Assembly: GCA_003864495.1 (NCBI GenBank)
Contig: ML133401.1
Location: forward strand, 4,393,189-4,457,188
Direction of reading: 5' to 3'
DNA from: Nemopilema nomurai
Lineage: Eukaryota; Cnidaria; Scyphozoa; Rhizostomeae; Rhizostomatidae
Length of the DNA stretch: 64,000 bases
The notes beneath the pieces are model-generated. The model ran no database searches, was not told the DNA's origin, and saw only the letters and a program-made list of their open reading frames with translations. Positions 25,362-39,000 of this stretch are shown here, piece after piece. Within the stretch, counting starts at the first letter, position 1. Every line of letters begins with the position of its first letter. The position numbers were made by a program, and so were the translations under genes.

Positions 25362-26205
25362 CTGAAATAAAAAACAACAACATCAAACAATGGTTGACAA
25401 CACATAAAGATATGGATCTTAAGGGTAATATTTTATCGTAAAAGTGACTGCTTTCTGAATAATTATTCTTAAAGAAGACAGTCGTCACAAAGGAGGCAAA
25501 GGAGTGGTGAATGTCAGAGAGAAGCATAAAATATTTTTCTAATATTTCATTTTTCTTATAATAACTTTCTTTTAAATTGTAAAATGCTAACACAATACTG
25601 CTCACAATAGAAGAAATAAATTGCTTGTAAATCAATTTCCGAATAAAGGGTGTCATTTGCTCCAAAATAAACTAGTCACTATGGGGTATTCCCAACCAAT
25701 CACATGACACAAAACACGTTTATCATATAATAACCAGACAATAAATTATGATTCAGACATCACACTCCCTCAAAAACTCAAAGAGATCTTAACAGATTAC
25801 AGAATCACTAAGGATTGAATATCTAAAATCTTGGATCCAACGGTATGGTAATCTAATTGTTACACCTCCATCGCAGAATGATCTCTTGAAGGTCACGGCA
25901 AGTTAAAACTGCAGATGTACCAACATGCTCCAAGTCATTCGAAAAGCTCTAAATGATCCTCATATACGTTTGTAATTGCATAGTATACCAAGGTGCATTA
26001 ACGAGAGAATGATTTGTATTTCAGACTAAACTGTTGATAGAAATTTCTGCTATGTAGAAGAGGAGCATCCCGCAAAAATAAATAACAGAACTCGTTGCCC
26101 GGTTGTTAAAAACTCGAGCGTGCATATATCTGAATGTCGATCAGGAAACTTTTAGATGCAACCGGTAATAAATGATGCTTTGCAAAAAAAACAAGAGAAA
26201 CGTAC

Positions 26206-27036
26206 GTTGAAGAGACTGAAATTAGGTTGGCCTGAATGATCTGCCGGCGAACTGTTTGTGCTCGAGGGTGTACTACTGGCTGTCCCGTTTAGCAGTCTCT
26301 GTCCGTTTTGGGACGAGACTCCATTGTTGCTGTTAGGAATTTGACCAAACGTAACCTACAAAGAAGCAGAAAATTAGCGGCTTCAGCGTGAATTATCTGC
26401 CGAGTAAGTGAACTTTTGATGTGATTTTACATGTTCTGCCAACTGCGTTCTTCGTTATGATATCGTTATACTACGATTTTTAACTATGAAGCCAACGAAG
26501 AAATAATAAAATACAGAATAGCTTTCGTTTATATGAAAGAAACGGATGTACAACAAATGAAGTGAGATGGTAAGACAAAGGTGGTAGGTATATTGAGGTA
26601 GGTGCCATGAACAAGACGATGGGCACAGCAAGTTGATAAGAAATGGAGAAACGGAACGAGGATGTGGAGGAGGGGAGCAGAAGGAAACAGGGGGATAAAC
26701 TGGGCTAAAAAGGACTTCTTTAAAAGCTGGCTATCTACATTTTTTGGAAAGCAATTTAGCAAAATGCTTTCCTTGTTTGAATATAACTTTCATATTTTTG
26801 CAAATCGATCACTTTTGTCGGGCACTCCTCAGAGTATGCAAACGTCGGAAAATGACTAAAAGCTGACGAAACCCTGGCAAAACAGCACTACTAACCTGTT
26901 CACTGTTCCGGACGCTAAACATGGCTGCTATGTCCGAAAACGGTCTTCCGTTTGAATCGAGAGAGCCTTCTCCAGACGGCGCATACGAATGCTTCGGGAA
27001 GTTTTCGAAACTATCACTGTCCGTCGCTACTCCAAT
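26206..27036 (-). CDS. TMEM145-like cytoplasmic-tail exons (16-17)
   Basis: Two exons encode a polar tail: SDSFENFPKHSYAPSGEG, ending FSVRNSEQ, then VTFGQIPNSNNGVSS with a Ser/Thr/Asn-rich end, QPNFSLFN. The NFPxH and VTF pieces correspond to the tail of TMEM145. A GC-rich minisatellite sits about 170 bp upstream of the exon 16 acceptor. Confidence 0.85.
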
Positions 27037-30000
27037 CTGTCCAAGGCAAGATCAATGTATTAGCACTTAAACAGACAGGGCCTAAGTATAAAAGTCTTGA
27101 GAGTGACCTTGGAAGCAACACTCAGGATTTCAAACAGAAATCCGGTGATTTGTCTATTCGGTTTAAGCGTCTGGTAGTCCAGTTTTTAAAGAAAGCAAAA
27201 GTCCGGTTCCCGGGACATCGTCCGGTTCCCGGGACATCGACCGGTTCCCGGGACATCGTCCGGTTCCCAGGACATCGACCGGTTCCCGGGACATCGACCG
27301 GTTCCCGGGACATCGTCCGGTTCTCAGGACATCGACCGGTTCCCAGGACATCGACCGGTTCCCAGGACATCGACCGGTTCCCGGGACATCGACCGGTTCC
27401 CGGACATCGACCGGTTTCCGGGGCATCGACCGGGTCCAAATCCACCTCTGATTTTCATTACTGTTATTCATTTCTGATTATTGGCTCGGAAAAATCAGCA
27501 TGGTATTTCGGTACGTATTAAGGAATCTCAAAAATAATAACAACCCGTTTCTGGGACATACCAACAAACAATATAACACGACAATCGAGAACCATCCGAA
27601 AAAAACTAAGAGTCAGCCGATTAAAGCTGGAGGTGCTTCTTTCGTAAAACGCAGAAACTCGTTTCAACTCCGCAAATTAAAAACTAATATTGATTCTGCC
27701 TTTAACTGAAATCAGGGAAATTCACACAATCAAAAGCAGATGTGCATACGAAAGTGGGAAAAGGGAAATATTCCCACACTTGCCTGTGAGGTTCGCACAT
27801 GATACGGGAAATTGGTGTTTGCAGCGGACGGTCTTGTCAGTACCTGCATTGAGAACAAATAAAAAGACTTGCTTAAAACCCGTCGACTTCACCTCTTTAT
27901 GTTACCAAATGTGGCATTATATTGTGTCTAAAGCCCCACAATTTTCAATCAGCTTATGCTTTAGCAACCTTTGAGAAATTGAGAAGTATCAAGCGAAATT
28001 ATCAACCAATAAAAGGAAATAAATGTTTCTTAAATAACTAATAAGTGTTTTGAAGTTACTAGGTCATTTGACAATGGGGTAACAGGCAGAGTTCTTCTCT
28101 TTCTAGAAAGAGGGGCCTTTGCGTCCCCCATGGTTCTGTAGAAAATAAAAACGACTCACCAAGAAAAATATATACGCGCAAAATGTTACAGCCCTGTCTA
28201 TACCGTTCATAACCATGGCTCTGTTGAGGCAAGGACATAGAGGTAAGATTAATTAGAACGAGAAGAGACACTTTTGGAAATAAAATTGGAGGTAAATAAA
28301 ACCCATTTAATCGAGGGTATCAAAGGCAAGGCCAAAATATGGCACATATTAAAGGTGGAGAGGGTGGAAGCAGTCCCCAATCAAGTTAAATAGAATTCGA
28401 TTATAAGAAAAATAAAGTGCTATTGACAATATTTATTCCTACCCAAAAACTTTTTAAACGGACGCCACAAGCCACGATGAATTACTCGGCAATAACAGAC
28501 GGGCTCCCAAGATAGGGAAGGTAACAAAATTTAGGCCCCTTTGGTTCCGTTTACAATTTTTGGAACATTCAAATGGATGTCAAAACTTGAATTTTGGATG
28601 AGGAGGTAATTATGACTTCCCTGCGTAGCCAGCAAACAATTTGGCTCCTAAAGATTAGATGAATGCCTTAAATTTGGACTTTCTATCCCTTAAACAATTC
28701 ATAATAATCATAATGTTGTGTCAACTTACCGAACCCACGGCTCGAGAACATACGTGGCGATGAGTACAAACACTGGACCGCTCAAAAACCTGAAAAACAG
28801 GTTTTTAGAAAATAATTTGATGCCAATTAGATCTAAGAGGAGAACATTCTAGGTTTTGAAATACCGCTGTTGCATTTTAAGAATATCCAAATGTTGCTTA
28901 TTCTTTACAAAAATAAGTCATAGAGCAAAAATAGCAAAAGAAATTACGATGAGATAGAATATGAGGCATGAATGAACCGTACCAGAGTAATGAGGTTCAC
29001 TTATCAAACTTCACTTACCAAGCTGTGTAAAAGAACCAGAAAGGATAATAAAACGAGCTCTTATTTGGGTAATGCTTCAACGTGAAAAATATTCCATAAC
29101 AGAACCAAAACCATGCCTGGAAAAGAAAAAATATCATCGGTGAGTTACAGGAGAAGAGATTCTTCACCCAAACACCTTCCACTACACTGCAAAGGACTTC
29201 AACTTCAACAATGCATTGCTGCAGTTATTGACTTAATATCACTTCTCACAACTCCTAAGATCAAGTAAGCCAATGAAAGTTTCATGCATTGGAAATGGTA
29301 TCAAGGACAAAATGTGTACCCTGTTTTTCTAGAGATGCAGTCTCAAAAGCCTTCAGCAGCGTCTTTTAGTACACTTGTCTAGGTTCCTTTCAGTTTGCTT
29401 TTAAGTTTAGCACGTAAGAAGATATCGAGTTTCTTTAAATGCTCTACTCACAGAAACGGGAGGGAGGGGGGTGTTGCAGGGTGCAGGGTTGAGGGATGGT
29501 GGTGGTTGGACTTGGTAACAAAATTCTATTTAACCTCTATATAACCTCTAAAAATCATTGAGAAGCCATGCTTTCGTTCATCTACATTTTAGCTCGGTGA
29601 CTTCAAAGTAGGTTCCAAGGAACTATGACTTGAACTGCAGCTAACTTGGTGTTAATAAACATCACATTACGATTAGCAAGAAAGGTTATACATGATACAT
29701 CTATTCTGTTGTCAATTTAAAACATTGTCGGGTGGGATGATGGTGAACCCTTAAAAAAGACAAGCGAAAGTGCATGTTATAAACTCATAGTTAAAAACAT
29801 CTGCGGAGTAGAATTGTTTAGTTTTTTAAACTGTTTCAAAAAGAAAACATTGAAATTTCCGCTGCAAACTCACAATGAGGCGCATGATAGTAAGTCCTAC
29901 ACCAGCGGGACTTTCATAAAGATACAGCACTTCGCCAGGGTCGAACGCCTAAAGAAGAATTTGAATGAATACCGTCATTGCCAAGCATTGAGCAACGGAA

Positions 30001-33000
30001 AAAATGATTTGGATACAGCAGAATGTTCCAGTTCATGTGATATCACATCCACTTAAAATCCCAGGCCATTTATAACATCAATGTGATAGTATCAGTAGCA
30101 GTGTATACATGTTTTGGGAATGAAATCAAGTTGTGACAGGAATTTCGGATTGGAAAAATAGTAGAATACTGAGTACTTCTGATACGCAGATAGGTAAAGG
30201 GGTTCATGTTGCTTATCTCCTGGGAGCTTTACCTATTTGCCTGTTTTTAGTATGACCGGAGGAAATACAACAGAGCGTTGTTAATGAAGACAATAGACGA
30301 TAAAAGGAGAAAGATTTGACATGGTATAACGTATTGACAGGACGAATGCATTTGGCCAGGCTTCTGGTTTACTGGTAGTTGTTGTTATTTTCGCCATATC
30401 AATCCCATAGCACTCATTCTTATTATCAGGGACGTGCAATTGTCCCACGCTCTGGCCTACGACAACGGTGTATCATATTTGTAAACCAACCTTGGCTTCG
30501 TAGATGTACAATGCGACATAGGCGATGGAGTACAATGTGAAAAACACTCCAAGCTTCACTTGTCCAGACGAACTTATTCTGCCTCTACAAACAGAAAGTA
30601 AAACCGCACTTAGATGGCCTAGCATCCCCTAACAGTGTTTTGGGAATAGCACTGTTGGAATCACATGGCATGAAACAACATTGAAAATAGCCTCCTTAAT
30701 TTGAAGCCAACCACATGTCTGGTCACTTAAAACTTTCAACTTAAAACGAATACTGTCTCGACATGGAAAAAGCAGCAACTTCTCAGGCAGTCTCTTAAAC
30801 TTACAACTTTTAATTAGTGTACCTCCGTATTTGGTTAGAACTAACATTGATTCAATTCAAATCAGAAAAAACGTTTGATTTACGTCTTCGATTACGCTTT
30901 AACCTCAAAGCTCCAAAAATCTATGTGGCAACAAGTGGCCATCTCTTAGACGGGGGTAGGTTGAGTGTTGCATGCGTTGTATGTTCAAAGAGATTCTTTC
31001 ATCTGCGCACAGTTTCCGTGAAGAGAAAGAGACACTCACCTGGTGACGGTCCAGCCTTTGGCCAAAAGAATCAAGAAAAGCAGAAGAGCCATATCAGCCA
31101 GCGAGTGACAACCTTGCTCTGGAATAGACAATAGGCCCGTTATAGAGACTTAAAATCGTGTGTTTCGCGACATAGCGCACCCTAAAAGCACTTTGACACG
31201 GTTAAACAACAGCGCGAGTGGTGCAAGACGTTTTATCGACGTCAAAATCCAACGGGTATCACGATTAAGATAAAACAGCCTGCCATGATCTTACGACATT
31301 GCTTGTCAAGTCAGTTGACACAGACATCTTTTTGAGCCCCAATGACGTTACCAGGTTCTACTCGCTGCTACAGTGTGGGATTGATTGCCAAAACGCAGGA
31401 CTATCTGCGCAACTGATTTTATTTAGACTAATCTCCCTCAAATTTGCGTCTTTCTGGAGATTTGAAATCCCTAACTGCGTTGGTGGTTGGTGGAGATAAC
31501 GCAAATCAAAGAATGCAGTCCACGAAATCTACTTGAATTAAAACTTTCGATAGAAAGTTGGTTTGTTTTTAAGCAGAATGAATGGCTCATGAGTCCAGCC
31601 AGTGCAGCCTTCTTTCAAAACATCTGTCTGACAACTGTCACTGCTGTTGGACAGGCAAACAGAAGGTTACTGTCAAAGAAAATGGACCTAAAGCTCAAGC
31701 GATCAAGACAAAAAGCATAATCGTGATTATTGGCATTAATTATCGTAGCTTGAGATTCTTTCTGCAATTCAAAAATTCAAGCCTTTATACTGCTTCTTAA
31801 AGATTGGACTCAGCACCTAATTAAAAATCCAAAGCTATTCTAAATTGCACTCTGATGTAAGAAAGCAAAAGTATCTGATAAAGATGAAAATACTGTTTTG
31901 AAGAGGGCAAATGGCTTGGTTCTGCTTTCCCCACACTACCCTAGCCTTCCTTTCAGGAAACGTTCCCATTAAGTTCACAACCTTTAAGGACAGTTTTGCT
32001 TAAACAAGAAGATATATGTTCCTATGTCCAATGGCGCTGCATTGGGTTGGCAAAGGTAGTTTGCTTTGTGATACTTCTGTGATTTTGTACTTGAAAATGT
32101 GAGAGAAAAGAATCAAAATCATGCGACTTACGAATAACTTTATACGCTCTGTTTGGAATTCCAGATTTGCCATATTCAACGTAATAAATTACATCGAACA
32201 TTAACGACAGCACTGTGACAAAATAAAAAACAAAATTAATACTTATTGAAACAGAAAACAAACCTCTTACTTGAAATTGGTCAAGTAACACATAGTGAGG
32301 ATAAAAGGACACAGGGATACAGAGCTACTTTTCACAAGAACAACTTTAATTTTGCATAGGGGCGTGCCGAAGTAGGGGGTGTGGGGGCGAGGAGGGGGGG
32401 GGGGTAAATTTGTGTATGTCGGTAAAAGTTGAAACAACTATGACAGCGTGTCGGTATTTTGGGGAAGAATTAGATTTGCACTTTTGTTATATCCAGCTTG
32501 GACACAAAGGAACCACTACGGTACTAGAGTGTAAAATTTGTGCGCTATGATTAACTATCCTTAATTAACCCTTACGGTAAATTTCTCATGTTACACCAAC
32601 CCCCACCCCCCCCCCCCCACCCAAAAGCCCTTCGGCACGCCACTGCATAGCAATGTCTTGCAAATGATTGAACCATGGAATAAAATGAACAGCTGAAAAA
32701 TTGTGTAGCAAAATAGTTCAGGCTGTCCTAAGGTTAAACTCGATCAAAGTGCTGGTCGAATGTTTAATAGTTTAAATTCTAAAACAAGATAGGTGAAAAC
32801 AAAATAACCCTTACATTCGAGAAAGAGTGACACCATAAACATCTTGTATGTATAATGGAATAGCTGCCTTGTTTTGAGGATTTCTTGAAAAGAAGAAAGC
32901 ACAAGAATCATTAAAAGAACACAATGAATTGTCCTAACCAAATATGACAGGCGCTTTTCAATTTTTACAGTACAAAATGAGCATGCACAGGCGAACACAA

Positions 33001-36000
33001 TGTTACTCTCCTCCGGGGCCACCAAAAATATAGCAATCAATTCAAACGTTGAAGTTAGCTTTGTTATAGATGTGTAGAAATCGACTCAAACTCTACTATA
33101 CAACCCGAAATCACATTTGGCCTAAACTTTTTGAACCAAGAAAAAAACAGTGATTGGCTAGCAATTGCTGGTAACATCCCAGCCAACTATGAAAGTGTCA
33201 AAGTGATTTTGTGAAGACCAAAAGTTATCAATGGTACACCTTTTTTACTATGGAGTCAAAATCAACAAATCTGGATTTTTGTCATATATCGCACAGGCGT
33301 CTCGCAAATAGCATATGTTTGAGCATGCGCAGTGGGCAGCACAATTTTCAGGGACAACTTTAAATAACATGCCTACAGAATCAAAAAAGATTACTGTTTA
33401 ACTCAAAGAAACGGTCGATGTTTCTTGACCAGAGCAGTGTACCCTTCTTTCTTACGTGGAGCAAGTTTGCCCTAAGTTGCTTCTCACACTCCGAGTTTCA
33501 AAGGTTTATTTCAATACCCTGTTCTACAGCGCTTGCCACCGCACTACAAGTATCCTAGTTGCTTTCTGTGCATTTTTTGTTTGTTGAATATGCATTTATT
33601 TTAAGCATGCAAGACTGGACTAAACTTCACAAGTCAAAAACTACTCTGCTCTCAAAACACTTTTTCCCACCAAACTATGAGCTAGAAATAAACAATTTTA
33701 CATCATGATTACAGTTCAGCCAGAACAAACGTAGATATGACAGTAATTAAAATTTAAACAGAAAACGTACTCAACAATTAAACCCATTAAATCACCACGA
33801 CCACTCCAAGTACCCTCAAAGCGACCTAATCCAAACCTACCGATCTTAATCTTGAATTAGCTCCGGTTTTTTTTATCTAATTCAATCAGATCAGATTGAT
33901 TTTCAGCAGGAGGCCTAGTGAGCAACTAAGAGTTTCTAGGCGAGCTTAGAAGTGGCATGAAGGCCCATTTATCTGTCTAAATATCTAGAGTTTTTGTTCT
34001 CCCCTATATCCCACACTCATATTCAAAACAATTTAAAAAAGAACGCGCGCTGCTACTGGGCGCGCAAATGACAGTCCCATCACATATTGCAAGAGGCATT
34101 AGCATGTTCGAGAAGAACAATAGTGCCATGTTGATTGTTTCCCGCGAAAATCATTCAAATGGTTCCTCAATGCGGCCTTCATGCTGTTTCGAATAAACGC
34201 TCGTTTCTTCCTACTCAGAAATAAAAAGAACCCTCTACTTAATGAAAGCTCTCGTTTTCAATTATCTTGAAAAAACGTCGACAATTTCAAGGAGATTGCT
34301 GAATCTTTTTTCAAAATTACGTTAAACATGCAGATATCTATTATTGTGGGCTCAATACCAAAATACTGAAACGAATTTCCCAGCTTTCTTTTCCCAAAAA
34401 ACGATCTAGACTACGTTAGAAATTGGTAGTACTGACAGTAATTATTAAATCTTAAAACCATTCTATTAAAAACACCCTTTATCAGGTGTCACGCCAAACT
34501 TTAAACTAAAAATAAGCACACGGGAAAATTTATAGCAAAAAAGTAACAACACCGAAACGAATAAGGGAAATACCCAGAAATATAAAAAAAACCTCTGAAT
34601 GCAAAAGTAAACTTACTCGCTAAGATAAGACTGCAAAAGAACATGCAGAATGTTGCCAAAAAGAAGCCGATATTTGGCTGTAGTATAACTGCAAAAAAAG
34701 AATCAGGATCTTAACTGAAGTTCTAGGGAATATTGTCTTGAACTGGATTAGTTTGTACTTCAAATTTCACTATTACCAGGCTGGCTATTTATTGATTTAG
34801 ATATTTTCTTTGAACTGTTTTCTTCCCGTCTGGATCACTGAGTTTGAAATTGTAGACAAAATAAGAAAACTAGGGTTGGATTTTCATATCAGTTGTAAAC
34901 TTCATCGTCACTTATCAAGCTGATTCAATTCGGCTAACGCCATCTACCCATTACCCTTTTGTGCGTAATTGTGCGTCCAGTGAAAAATCCTGAAAAAAGA
35001 CTGGACATAAAAGCTTCAATAACAAAGCGTTTTATAGAGCTTGTCAGATTTGTGTGAAGCAGACAGACCTACCCTGCTCATCTGCCGAAAAATGTTGGTT
35101 CCAAAATGAGTTACCATTTGTCATGATCATCTTATACTTCATTTCTACACCCTATGGAAAAAAGAATTGGGATAATTGGTTAAATTCTTAAATAATTAAA
35201 TATACTGGGCAGCTCATATCAGCAAGCTGACCGAGACAAAATGGACTGCAAATGAAAAGGGGCAAAGATGAAGATGATGACGCATCCATCAAAAAGCTAG
35301 ACATCTTTGTTCTACCTTGATGATGCGATTCCAAAACAATAATGCAAGGATTTTGATCTAGTGAGAAAACTTGGCGATAGAATTAACATTCAGAAATCAG
35401 CCTTTACTCTATGTTAAAAAAACCACGTCTTTTTTTCCGGGCAAACTACGTCGTCTTGCTATCCACATCAACATATTAAAGACATTAGGCATTCAATTCA
35501 AACTTACTAAGACCATTTCATCTTTTCAAAGAAAAAAGATGAAAACGAACAGGTCAACAAGGAACTTATGAAAGCATTTGCAAAAAAGAAGAATGCCCAA
35601 AAAATTAGATTGGTCTTCCCAAAAAAGATGTTCATTCAACTTACACTGTTTGTTTTCAGCAAAACAGTGTGTTTTTGAAAGGTCAACATGTTTTATAGAA
35701 ACTTTAATGAAACGTGCTGGTAAAATGGATTTTAGATAGTCCAGCTGGCAAATATCAGTGCTGATACAAATGGCAGCCTGGGAAGGGCTAACCGGAGCTC
35801 AAATAGAGGCCACAAAACGAATCTGCAAATTTTATTCTTCGTTGGGATTTTTTCCGACACAAAAAATAGACTTAGCAAAATATCTTTAGAACAGTGTGTC
35901 CTTTGCAGTGCAATACATGCAATTCGTCCATATTGTTCTCTCATCGACAGAATGATTAAATAAATTATGCTTTCAACGTCTTTACTTTCAGTTAGCAGTA

Positions 36001-39000
36001 AAGGCTGCCATATGAGCTCTTCTCATAAAACCTTATGTTTCTACTCTACATTCTCTACTGAAAATAGTTGAATTACCCATCATACTTACAGCGGATGAAT
36101 TGCAATGGGAGAACACAAGATACCACCATCTAGCTCTTGTTGAGATAAACGTTCTTGTGCCTGAAAAAGTTACATTAGGCCTGTTATGTAGAGAGATGAA
36201 TGATAATGTCAAATCATCTTGCAAGAATTGTTAAATTAAAAGCATACAATTAGAAGCAGTGCACTTTGGAGAAAAAATATAAACTGGCCAAATGACACAA
36301 GGAACAAATTAACCTGACAGCTCATAGAAAGGACAGTCACACAATTATAGTGGATCCCGATTAATAAATTGGCTGTCAGAAACAGAAGTCCAGATTTCTT
36401 GGGCCTTAATCACCAAATCGTGTTCATGATTTTTCAAAAAATAAACAAAAGGGCAAAAAGCAAGCACGAAAAGCAGAAGCTAGCAACTTTGATAATGAAA
36501 AACTCTTTTGTAAAACGACTGTGATTATTGTGATTTTATTGCAGTTTTGCTAAATACAAATGGCCGTATTAACGGTTAAGTTTGTTCATGCATTAGATTA
36601 CAAATAAAAAACCAGCACTGAACCATCTCACATTAATATCCACAATCTTGAAACTTGTTCAGTCTACATTGTGGTCTTTCTTATAATCATGTTGAAGCAC
36701 TACCAGGTGAAGATTCTTTATCAACAAACAGTCTATTGTGAAATACCTTTGCAGACCACATATTTAATATTTTCTCTTGTAACCAGGCTACAGTGTCCAC
36801 CCGGTGATAGTTCAAGAATTTGATTATTTCCAGGTACTGTTCGGTCCACCTTTGATTGACAGGGCTAGGAAAGAATTAGTTATATGAAGAACAAGATATG
36901 GTAAGAAGTTGTTGAAATACTAATAGCAAGATACCAATAGCAAAATATAAGTTATCCTATTTTTTCAAGTAGTTTTAAAAAGTCAGAGAAGAGGGTAACG
37001 GGACTGTAAAAGAAAAACAAGAATTGTTATTTCCAATTCTGTTGGGCAGAATGTATAACATTTTGAACATCAGAATATCAGATAGAAGATCAAAGACAAA
37101 CCATCTACTTCTTTTAATAAAAGATGATAGTGTACTCACAATTGTCAGACTGCTCTGGGAAAATAGCTACATTTTATGTAGATGTTCATACTAAGGGTTT
37201 TAGCCATAGAATATGCCGGACTTCATTACCATTTGGAATTGATTCAGTAATTCTAATAAGAAGTCTTACCATGTCTGTTTTGGGGTAAACATCTTTCCAT
37301 TGTGTGTCATAATAAAGAATAGTCAATTGTGGTTTTTGGTTATTTTTCTGTAAAGCAGAATAGATGGGTATTTCAAGAAAGACATTTGATATATCATCTA
37401 TTAAGTCAAGTACATATACAATGTGGATCAGTTAGGTAATGCAAAAACTAAGGAATCATCAACTAGAGTTCAAGTTGATGTTCTTGAACAAGACGAGGAG
37501 GCAAAATTTAGGGATAAAGGCAAGGATGCAATTTTGACTACCATTTAAAAATAAGTGTTGTCAACTAGACGGTTTTCATTGTATGCATAAGATCAAATTG
37601 ATGTAGTTTTCAAAGGCAGACACTTTAATGTAAATCTTTATGGCTAAGTTATATGAAACTTACCCATGGGTACTCAAAATGGAAATCAACTGCCCCAAAA
37701 TCATCTTTTGTATAGTGCTTATAGCAGAACCTTGTGATAAATACCCATTCCTAAAACCAAACCAAAGCAAGCACCCTTATACAACATTCAAATTGAAAAG
37801 CCAAAGACATGAATGAACCTTGAGACAACAATGACCATTAAACACTACATAAATTGATGCCATGAATTGTGTGTTGATAAATAAATTATCTCTGCATTGT
37901 TTTCATTCAAACCCTGGTCATAAAAACCTTGAATCATCAATGTGTATTGTATTTTTTATGCTTTACAGGTTTTTCAAGTTGAAGCTCTACACTGCTTTAC
38001 ACAGCTTTGAATCTTCATAATAACTTTATAATAGAATGGAAATAAAAATTTTCAAACATTTATAGAGACACATAATTCACACAAAAATTACCATTCAATG
38101 TAAAAAAGAATAAGCTTCAAGTGAAAATAAGATAATTGTGTTTCACACCATAAATCAATTGTAGCCAAGATTTCATTAAACATATCATTCCAGTTACAAA
38201 CAATTCTCTCAAATTGATCATTTGTTTCACACAAAATACAATAACATAAGGTTTGAATGGTCACTATGTCTGCATTGATTAATGCAAAGGGACAAGACAC
38301 TCTCACAGGTTTCAAGCAAAAACCATCATCATAGCAAGTGTGCCTTGTCTATAGGTAATGGAATGCTTAATAGTGCTTTAGCAATGCCTATGCCAATTTC
38401 ATGTCCTGTTTCAGATAACTTTTGATATTGATTCTACCTATCCTTTGACCATTACCTGGTGTTTGCCAAAAGTAAATAACTGACAAAACTTCCAATATTA
38501 TAGTAATTTCTTTCAACTAGCATTGAAGAAGCGAAAAACCATTGAGTTCAAAAGGGCACTAGCTTTTTTTCAGGTCCTGCACTTGGAATAGCCACATATA
38601 ATCCCCATCTGTTTTCCTCGCTAGCTTTTTTTAGATCCTCTACTTGATTAAGCCAGGGGTACCCACATATAATCCCCATCTGTTTTCCTTAGTTGGCTCC
38701 CCAAAATGGTGATTAAGTTGACAGTACTGATTTACTTTATCAAGAAGAGAGTGACATTAAATCAAATGGAATGGGACAAGAGAGTAACATTGAATAAAAT
38801 GGAATGGGACAAACTCTTTGGACTGTCTGAAAATGAAGAAGGATTTCATGGATTTTTCAAATGTTTTTTATGATAAAGTACAAGACAAAACAATTTTTTC
38901 TTAATTTTGAGACCTCAAACTTGGGTTGTGGCTCATGTGCAGAGGCAGCTTATATGCAGGGTTTTCAGTATTGCTAACTAACTAATCACATTAATAGGAG

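Noticed and set aside
27122..27521. Pro/Gly/Arg repeat ORFs on both strands
   Set aside because: They are produced by the 19-bp minisatellite, open in several frames at once; no splice or start context supports them.
30817..31134. Plus-strand 105-codon ORF
   Set aside because: It overlaps antisense to the TMEM145-like exon at 31040-31118, whose phase and family match are clear.
32354..32650. A hAT insertion with 8-bp target duplication
   Set aside because: The ends resemble hAT ends, but no matching 8-bp duplication could be found; kept only as an inverted-repeat element.
36747..36864. Alternative frame reading PVNQRWTEQYLEIIKFLNYH in the TMEM145-like exon 4
   Set aside because: The other frame gives the family's GNNQILELSPGGHC with correct phase on both sides.
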